Part shown: positions 53,530-60,000 of the stretch, piece by piece | Layout: every line of letters starts with the position of its first letter | How positions within the stretch are numbered: the first letter of the stretch is position 1 | NCBI RefSeq assembly: GCF_963678635.1 | Contig: NC_087069.1 | Location: 47,636,276 to 47,696,275, forward strand | Direction: 5' to 3' | DNA length: 60,000 nt | From: Symsagittifera roscoffensis | Lineage: Eukaryota; Xenacoelomorpha; Acoela; Convolutidae | Notes under the pieces: model-generated | Database searches by the model: none | What the model was told of the DNA's origin: nothing | Seen by the model: only the letters and a program-made list of their open reading frames with translations | Made by a program: the position numbers and the translations under genes

Positions 53530-56057
53530 AAACTTTCTAAACAGCTAACCATTCTAGCCACCGTTGCTCCATTGCCACCAGCACTCCTTTGTTTGAAGCG
53601 TACAATGCGCGGTGACGACTTGGTGGTGGCGAACTTTGTTTTTCACTGTTTTGCATAGATTTGTTTCAGAGAAACTACAACAAGATTAATCAAAAAAAAA
53701 TTTTGATCTGGGGGAAAAAAACCTTAATTTTAGTTTTTCTGGCCGCGGATGCCTTCAGACTGAGAAATCTATAATTTTTTTCTGAAAACTAGGAATAAAA
53801 TTGAAACAATTTTACTCTCCCGAGGTTATTGCAAGAGCTTACCCTGCAAATTTTAAACAGCTAACCATTGAAGATTGTAAACTTTCTAAACAGCTAACCT
53901 TTCTAGCCACTGTCGCTCCCTTGCCACCAGCAGTCCTTTGTTTCAAGTGTAAAATGCGCGGTGACGACTTGGCGGTGTATCGAAGTTTCAATAAACAGTG
54001 AGATGACGTGTGAAAAACTTGAAGAATTTTTTACAAAACAAAACTGTTTTGAAGGAACCTATTGCAAAAAAAATTAAGATTGTTTTTTAAAATTGAAAAT
54101 TTTATGGCTTAGGTATCCATAAAAATTTCTTGACTCAGCTGACAAAACTAAGTTCTAAATGTCTACAAAATGCAAATCAATTTTTTGTAGAGCAAGTTCA
54201 TTTTATATAATCATTTGTAAAATTTCTTGACTCAGTCGACAAAACAAAGTTCTAAAAATTAATTTTATCTAGAAAATGCACATTACTTTTTTTTGTAGAG
54301 CAAGTTTATTGAAAGTAGAGCAAAAAATTGAAAAATTAAAAAAAACTCTGATAAACTCGAAAGCTAGAATTTAGTGGTAATATTTTTGTCAACGGATGAG
54401 AAAATACCGGGCGAGAACACCACGGGCGTAGATTTACAGGAATCAGGGCGTCTAGGCGAAACTCCAAAAATCTGGACGGAAGGGGCGAACCTGAAAACTG
54501 AAAAATACATAACCAGGAGACCTAGTAAAAAAAATAATCAAGTTTTTCACGGCAAAAAAATCCAAAAAACCCACGAGTAGTGAAATGATTTACCAGTTTG
54601 CTTGACATATCATTTTTAGTTTTCGTTACAAAAATTAACGTGTTAGAAAAACAGCTGCGTTGATTCTTTTAAAACAATTTCATAATTTTTTTTTGAAGTT
54701 TAGAAACTCTATTGAAAATTTTCAGAACGTTTTGAATCATGTGGGGTTCAAAAACTATAGAATCTAACGTTCACTTGTTTACTTTAATCATAACAAATCT
54801 TTTTTTTTGAGAAAACTACTGCATTTTTAACTATCACTGGGGAACAAAAATTTGGTGTTTTTTCTGAAGAATAAGTTTTTTTTTTGCTTGTGGCTCAAAT
54901 CAATTTCATGAAAAAATAAGTGTTATGCTCGTAGAAATTTTAAATTTTTCAAGTATTGTTCATGTAATCTGCTAAATTCCCAGTCAGCTTGAGAAGATTA
55001 AAACCAGACTCGGAAGATTCTTTTGCAGCCGTTTGTTGTCGATTTTACATCCAGCAGCAATTTTAAGACAAGCGCAAAATTGATACTTTTTCAATTAGTA
55101 AAAAAGTGTTGATAATGGAGTTTTAAAAAAGTGAACCGTCTGAATTAGATGTTTCAACTATGTTCAAACTATGTACATTAAATATTATCGTTAAAAAACG
55201 CAATGGTGGTGCTTTGACGATTTAGCTCTGGCACTTTGAAAGTTTGTCAGCGATGAATCAAAGATAAAAGTGCGATATTTTATCGATGCATCTGCAATAT
55301 TCCATCGGTAAAGCATCGACCTTCTAAAATATTTTGAAAAAAGCATTAATCATCTTGGTGCTTTTCAAATTAACTTTTATATTTTGTGTTTGTCAAACTA
55401 TTTTCTGCTAGTTGTACTGATAAAGTACAACTTGATTGATCTTAGATGTAAGTAAAAAAAACTTGATTGATCTAATAAATATTAAGTCTTTTCTGCAGCG
55501 GATACCATTTGAGCGAAAAACTGGAAAACTTTCACTGAAATCTACGGATAACGTGTGAAAAAAATTATTCTCACGAGTTATTATCAAGAGCTTACCCTGC
55601 AAAATTTAAACAGCTAATCATTAGATTTTGTTGCCTTTTGTATTACAATCCCCTAGCATTTATTTTTATAGGCTTACACTTTATTTCAGGTTTACACTGA
55701 GTGATGACGAGTTGGCGGTGTTTCGAAGTCTCAATTAACAGTGAGATGACGTGAAAAGAAAAACTTGAGAAAAACTAAAATTAAAAGACCCCTTTATAAA
55801 AAAAAATAGAAATAGACTTTATGAAAAAAGCTTCAATGTTTTTGTACCAATTCATTTTTTGACTCAGATGGCGAATTAGTTCTTGTTTTAAAAATTTAAA
55901 TTTTTTTTCCAAACATATTTATCTCAAAATTGTGAAAAAAAAAGAAACTAAACCTCAAAAAAATCGTTTTTGTTTTAAAAATTTAAATTTTTTGTCAAAC
56001 ATGTTTATCTCAAAATTGTGAAAAAAAAACAGAAACTAAACCTCAAAAAAGTAATAT
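53530..56057 (+). repeat. Triplicated module with a GC-rich core
   Basis: Three partial copies (about 53,530-53,640; 53,800-54,310; 55,560-56,057) share, in order, a gagcttaccctgcaaa block, aacagctaacc(a/t)t, a core tagccaccgttgctccattg with ccaccagcactcctttgttt, then gcgcggtgacgacttggcgg, tcgaagtttcaataaacagt, gagatgacgtg and ttcttgactcag. The third copy lacks the GC-rich core. The second contains an open frame at 53,801-54,001 with AYPANFKQLTIEDCKLSKQL, but it is not preserved in the others. The downstream part of copy 2 is itself duplicated (54,120-54,215 and 54,219-54,308). Confidence 0.6.
55882..56057. repeat. Two-copy tandem duplication, ~88 bp
   Basis: The unit ttgttttaaaaatttaaatt, then caaacat(a/g)tttatctcaaa, then gaaactaaacctcaaaaaa is present twice with few changes. 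Confidence 0.85.
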
Positions 56058-56059
56058 GA

Positions 56060-57170
56060 GGGAAACATTTTTACTTTTTTGTTTTTCCATTTAATCTTGT
56101 GCATATTGACCACACTGAGGGGAACAAGTACAAGTTTTTTATCATGTTTTTTTACTGCAGAAGAAGAGCAGAAAAAATCTAAAATTAACGACACCTTTCG
56201 ACTAAATTATAGTCACTTAGTAAAGAAGTAGGAGGTTCATTTTGAGAGCGTCAGATTGTTAAATCGATTCACTACCTTGACATTGATAGTTTGCCAGGAC
56301 GAGTTCTCATTTAACCTCTTACTTCAAGGCTACTGAAGACTGACCCTTTTCGGCTGCAATAGTGGACCACGTGAAAGTCTTAGAAACAAAAACAGACTTT
56401 AGTCGCAAAAATGAGCTTTGCTAAGCAAAAAACAGCTCGATCATGTATTCGATGTAAGCCATGGTCCTTAGACAGGCAAGGCAGTATACAGCCTCTGCGA
56501 ATTATTAACGAAAATTTTTATTAAAATAGAGTAATATACAAACCATCAAGTTTTGTTTTTCAGCATTCACAAAAAAAAATTGCTTTTGAGCTTTTACAAA
56601 AGTTGGGCGAACAAATGATTGCATTTCGTCACGTTTTGTATCTCTTTAAAAAGCTTTCAGATAAGATTTTTATTTTCAATTTTCAATCAGAAAAAATGAA
56701 TCAGATATTAGAACAAATAGCATTGATGATTGGGTGATTAACCGAACGAACTCGTTATAATAATTTAAAAGCTAGCTGTAATTGATCTCTTTTTAAATGC
56801 TTATGGAGTCATCGCACTTCGGCGTCTTGGATCTGGAATTCCTCGGAACACTAAAACAGATATAGAAATAATTCAATGATGCAATCAAAGTTCAACAAAG
56901 ATTCTTTTATTGTAGTCAGAACTTAAACTTCTACAAATAACAAAAAATGCTTCTAAATCTATGAAAAAATAGTTCAAGTGTTTAATGGCACAGGTAAATA
57001 CATAACTTCATGATGTCTGTTAAAATAGAACGGGCAGTTATGAATTATATCAGAATGACAGTATGACCCAATAGTTAACAAACTAGGGGGCCGGTTCAAG
57101 CGACCCCTCTTTTTAACAACTCGACTCCTTATCACATTAAAAGTCAAACATTCTCATTAACGTTCTAAGA
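56060..57170. other. AT-rich sequence, nothing recognised
   Basis: No tRNA, rRNA or protein signal was seen. Confidence 0.5.
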
Positions 57171-57177
57171 GCGGGGC

Positions 57178-57400
57178 AGGGGGGGGGGGGGGCTCTGCAT
57201 CCAATGCTTTTTCAAGGATTTCCCCGATGGTACTGAAGAATATCAATTAAATTTTTGGAAGACGTCCTTTGCGTCGATAAATAGTAGCTTTGAGGGGAAA
57301 ATAGCGCACACAAAAAAGTACGATATATGGGTTCTTTTCGGGGGTTTGGAGGGGAAGAGGGAGGGGGAGAGAGGGGGAGGGGGGCTGAGATGTGAGGAAG
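57178..57400 (+). repeat. Dispersed repeat B, copy 3, and GA-rich tract
   Basis: A G-run (57,180-57,192) is followed by tggaagacgtcctttgcgtc, a gctttgaggggaaaatagcg block and caaaaaagtacga, matching repeat B with a degraded hairpin. A purine-rich (GGGA)n-like tract lies at 57,338-57,400. Proline/serine-rich frames on the minus strand come from that tract. Confidence 0.6.
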
Positions 57401-57487
57401 TTGAAGCATTGGTGTTTAATTTTTTCCAATTTAGGCAGAATTAGGTGATTGCTGTATAACGTGAAATAGAGCTAAATCCAAGTTGAT

Positions 57488-58178
57488 TTTGAAAAACTTA
57501 GAACTAATATCTCATCGAAGAAAGAAATTTTGAACTATAATGAGATTCAGTTTTAAAATAAAAGTGAAAATACTTTTAATTTTTTCGCTTTCAACTAAAA
57601 TATCCCTATTTTGTGAGACTACTGGAAAAAATTTCTGTTTTGTAATTCAATTTTCCTAATAAAATTCTTCGTTGATTATTTTTTTAAAACGTGGTTTTTA
57701 AACATAATACTTAAGACATATATATATTTAATTCTTTTAAATATTTCTAAAATATAAGCTTTGAAAAATATTTCAAACTATAAACGAAATTATGAATTCA
57801 AATGAATCCGATGGTACGAATCTTACCTCTTTTGAATAACTAAGAACTTATATCTCTTCAAAGAAAGAATAACAGAGCTATAATAATTTCTAAATTCCAA
57901 CCAAAACTAAAAGTACCTTTACTTTTTTCGCTATCATCTGAAACAACGCTTTATTGTGAGACTTTTAGAAAAACACTAATTTTTCTGCTGGATTTTCTTT
58001 CTGCTGGAGCATAAAAGTTAAATAATTTGTTATTTAATTTTTTCAAACATTTTATTGAAAAGAAACAGTCATTTAGCGAAATAACCTTTAGAAAATTTTC
58101 TAAAATAAATGCGTACAAAAATTTTCATACTACAAACGAATATATGAATTGAAATTAAGTCTCTTACCTCTTTTTGCG
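57488..58178. repeat. Two-copy tandem duplication, period ~345 bp
   Basis: 57,488-57,832 and 57,833-58,178 share the block order ttgaaaaacttagaactaat / ttgaataactaagaacttat, atctc-tc-aagaaag, ttttttcgct, tattgtgagact, ttctaaaat, and cttacctcttt at the end. The second copy ends at the 3' edge of the 58.2-58.3 kb exon, so a donor-like GAG|GTAAGA also occurs in the first copy at about 57,823-57,832 without an exon next to it. Confidence 0.75.
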
Positions 58179-58339
58179 AGCCACTGAGGTGCCATCATTG
58201 ATCTCAAATCTTTCAAAAAAAGACTCCGATCCAAGTTGTAATTAGCGAGCGGTTCAAATTCCCCGCCCACATTTTCAACTGGATCAAAACTGGAAATTAA
58301 AGCGAGAGCCAGCATGGAAAAAGCCAGATGTTGTGTCAT
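58168..58339 (-). CDS. Candidate first exon of a secreted prepropeptide
   Basis: The minus strand has ATG at 58,339 in a good context (CAAAATGAC). Residues 1-18 (MTQHLAFSMLALALISSF) form a signal peptide. They are followed by DPVENVGGEFEPLANYNLD, a RSLFLKDLRSMMAPQWLA segment and KR-G at the end. The exon closes at a strong donor, AAAAAGAG|GTAAGAG, giving 172 coding bases (phase 1). A dibasic KR just before the splice site is typical of peptide-hormone precursors whose mature peptide lies on the next exon. No next exon was found on the minus strand and I cannot name the family. Its donor region is part of a 345-base tandem duplication. Confidence 0.55.
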
Positions 58340-58492
58340 TTTGAAGTCTGCTTAGCTTTTAGAAACTGGTGAGCCTTTGGGTCGTCTTTCTAAAATTGTC
58401 AATTATGAAGCATTTTGGTTTAAGTATTTTCAAATGCTTATTTCCATCTTTGTTTTGTTTTGAGAAATCTTTTTTGGCTGACTGACCCTAAA

Positions 58493-58530
58493 GTTTTTCC
58501 AGCGGCATCCTCGGCGCCACTATATACTAT
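58493..58530 (+). repeat. Dispersed repeat B, short fragment
   Basis: The phrase ccagcggcatcctcggcgcc followed by a tatatacta block matches the hairpin core of repeat B (47.6, 48.9 and 57.2 kb), preceded by gaccctaaagtttttc as in copy 1. Confidence 0.5.
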
Positions 58531-58559
58531 TTTTTTGGTCTATTAGAGAGAATTTCAAG

Positions 58560-60000
58560 AAATGATGCTCGGAAAATCTCAGAAACTAGATTTGCGTTTT
58601 TGTACTCTTTAGAATTTCTTTAAAAAAAAACACGGCAAAATTTAACTGCAAAATAACATTTTTTTAAAATTGTTTCCATTTTCGCTAATATTAAATCTAA
58701 GTTTTTCAAATAATAACTAAAAAACTGAGAAATATGAAATCGAACGTCATTACCGTCTTTTGTCCAGCTGTTTCTGAAGGCGTAATTTTTTAAGGCTTTA
58801 ATGACTTACCTAAATTATAATCTTCCCATTACACAAAAATGTGTTAAATTAAATGACGCACTTTTTAAAGCCGATTACCGTCCACAAAACAATGAATTTT
58901 TGAGTTTTATATTTATGGTGTCTTACTTTGAAATATCGGATAATCTCCGATATTGGTTATTAAGTCCTGGGTTATATTTAGCTTTTTCAATTGATAGATT
59001 AAAATAATAATAATAAACTAACCTGCTAAGGTGACCGAGACAATTTTTTTAAATGTCAACTATAGTATCTGTTTTCCTAATTAAGAAGGGCTTAAATTTC
59101 CCATTCAACCTTCAAACTGGTGTTTAATTTTTACTGCGAAAGTTTTTAACTAAATTTCATTCAATTAAGGTCAATTAGTGAAAGACAACATTTTTTCCTA
59201 AGAGAAAAGAAATACTCTCTGAGTATTATATTTCGGCAAAACGTCACCTTTTTAGGCAGATTCACTTCTGAGAGGTCCTTTTTGTCGGGTAACTCATAGC
59301 CTTAGACATAAGTATAGATAACCTACAAAATTTTAATGGAGCTAGAGGGTTGCCATAATTCGTGTACACTCATTGGAACATGTGTTTTCTTTTAGTCTCC
59401 ATTCATGACTGTTGAGAAAAAGACAATTGGTATATTTTGCCGTTGAAAACTACTCCAGTTAAAGATATAAATAACAAAAGTGCCGGTTACTTCGCCAGAA
59501 GCGCAGAAAACTCTCATTACCAAAGAACAAAATCAAAACTTGCAAAAAAAACTTTTTATATAATATGAGTGTAATTAATTGTTATTAAGGAAAACAAAAT
59601 TTACTTTTACCAGCTTTCTCTTTCGAACTTTTGATGCCAGAAACGTGATAACTGAAGATTCTCGCATAAACTATCCAGACAAAACGAAATTTTAGAGACG
59701 TTTATCTTGAAATTGGATTGAGATTAGAGAAAAAGATGCTAACAAAAAATGGTTGAAGTTTTACCAAATTTATTACAATGCCTATTGTTTTGCTAAATTC
59801 GGGTTCAAAGTTTTACCCCAAAAATGGGTCAGCTTGACTTTTTTAGTTAACCAAGGATCAAGCTAAAATTACATAATCAATTGACGAGCAAGTTATATAA
59901 AAGTGAGCCTCTTACACAGGCTAACAAAGATCTAGAACGTCAAATTCTTCAAAAGTCTGTATACCAGAATATTTTGCTTTATAGCCAAAAACATAATTTT
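58560..60000. other. AT-rich sequence, nothing recognised
   Basis: The frame at 58,801-59,007 has mixed composition but no familiar motif. This region lies upstream of the 58.2-58.3 kb exon on its strand and could hold its promoter, but I could not identify one. Confidence 0.45.

Noticed and set aside
53880-53980. Minus-strand reading TAGGKGATVARKVS, reminiscent of a histone tail
   Set aside because: Only a few residues match, order differs from histones, and the related copies do not keep the frame.
57212-57429. Proline/serine-rich minus-strand frames
   Set aside because: They come from the GGGA-rich purine tract on the plus strand, not from a protein.

Overview
The window is AT-rich nuclear DNA, about one third GC by eye, from what is most likely an invertebrate animal. 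It shows eukaryotic splice signals, LTR retrotransposons of invertebrate-type lineages (Ty3/mag-like and BEL/Pao), traces of a Polinton/Maverick-type element, inverted-repeat DNA transposons, microsatellites and several kinds of satellite. Nothing bacterial was seen. The species cannot be named from the sequence. Gene density is very low. No complete host gene was found, only candidate exons: a probable ZU5-domain exon (minus, about 21.6-22.3 kb), two signal-peptide exons with good splice donors (minus, 58.2 and 49.4 kb), and a weaker signal-peptide candidate (plus, 1.2 kb).

Layout. 1-8.9 kb: dispersed and tandem repeats, a possible fragment of a retroelement 5' end (7.5-8.7 kb) and microsatellites. 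9.4-13.7 kb: a coiled-coil coding relic and a decayed BEL/Pao pol on the minus strand, followed by a 200-base assembly gap. 14.3-21.4 kb: one full-length but mutated Ty3-type LTR retrotransposon on the minus strand, with two LTRs, primer binding site, polypurine tract, gag, protease, RT, RNase H, integrase and an unusually long 3' coding tail. It lies about 200 bases downstream of the splice donor of the ZU5 exon, apparently inside that gene's intron. 22.6-23.8 kb: a tandem array flanked by inverted sequence. 24.35-26.24 kb: a transposase-less inverted-repeat DNA element carrying a nested MITE and one copy of a dispersed repeat also found at 0.55 and 50.6 kb.

27.6-28.05 kb is a large CT/ATCT microsatellite. 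28.3-30 kb holds an old degenerate satellite. 30.4-32.1 kb holds a GACTTAAGAAAAGACTGACG-type minisatellite that changes orientation at both ends. 32.5-33.9 kb holds a satellite with two unit lengths. 33.97-34.7 kb and 44.3-46.1 kb are plus-strand BEL/Pao remnants that share the same 3' (LTR-like) sequence. Between them lie two pieces of a Polinton-type element: a capsid-associated protein (minus, 37.8-38.6 kb) and a type-B DNA polymerase fragment (plus, 43.2-43.7 kb), both broken. 46-58 kb is dominated by hairpin elements, a dispersed short repeat with a built-in hairpin, a triplicated module and a 345-base tandem duplication next to the 58 kb exon.

Apart from the candidate exons, nearly everything recognisable is mobile DNA in decay or tandem repeat. 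Family names rest on motif recognition by eye. No database search was run, and boundaries of repeats are approximate.
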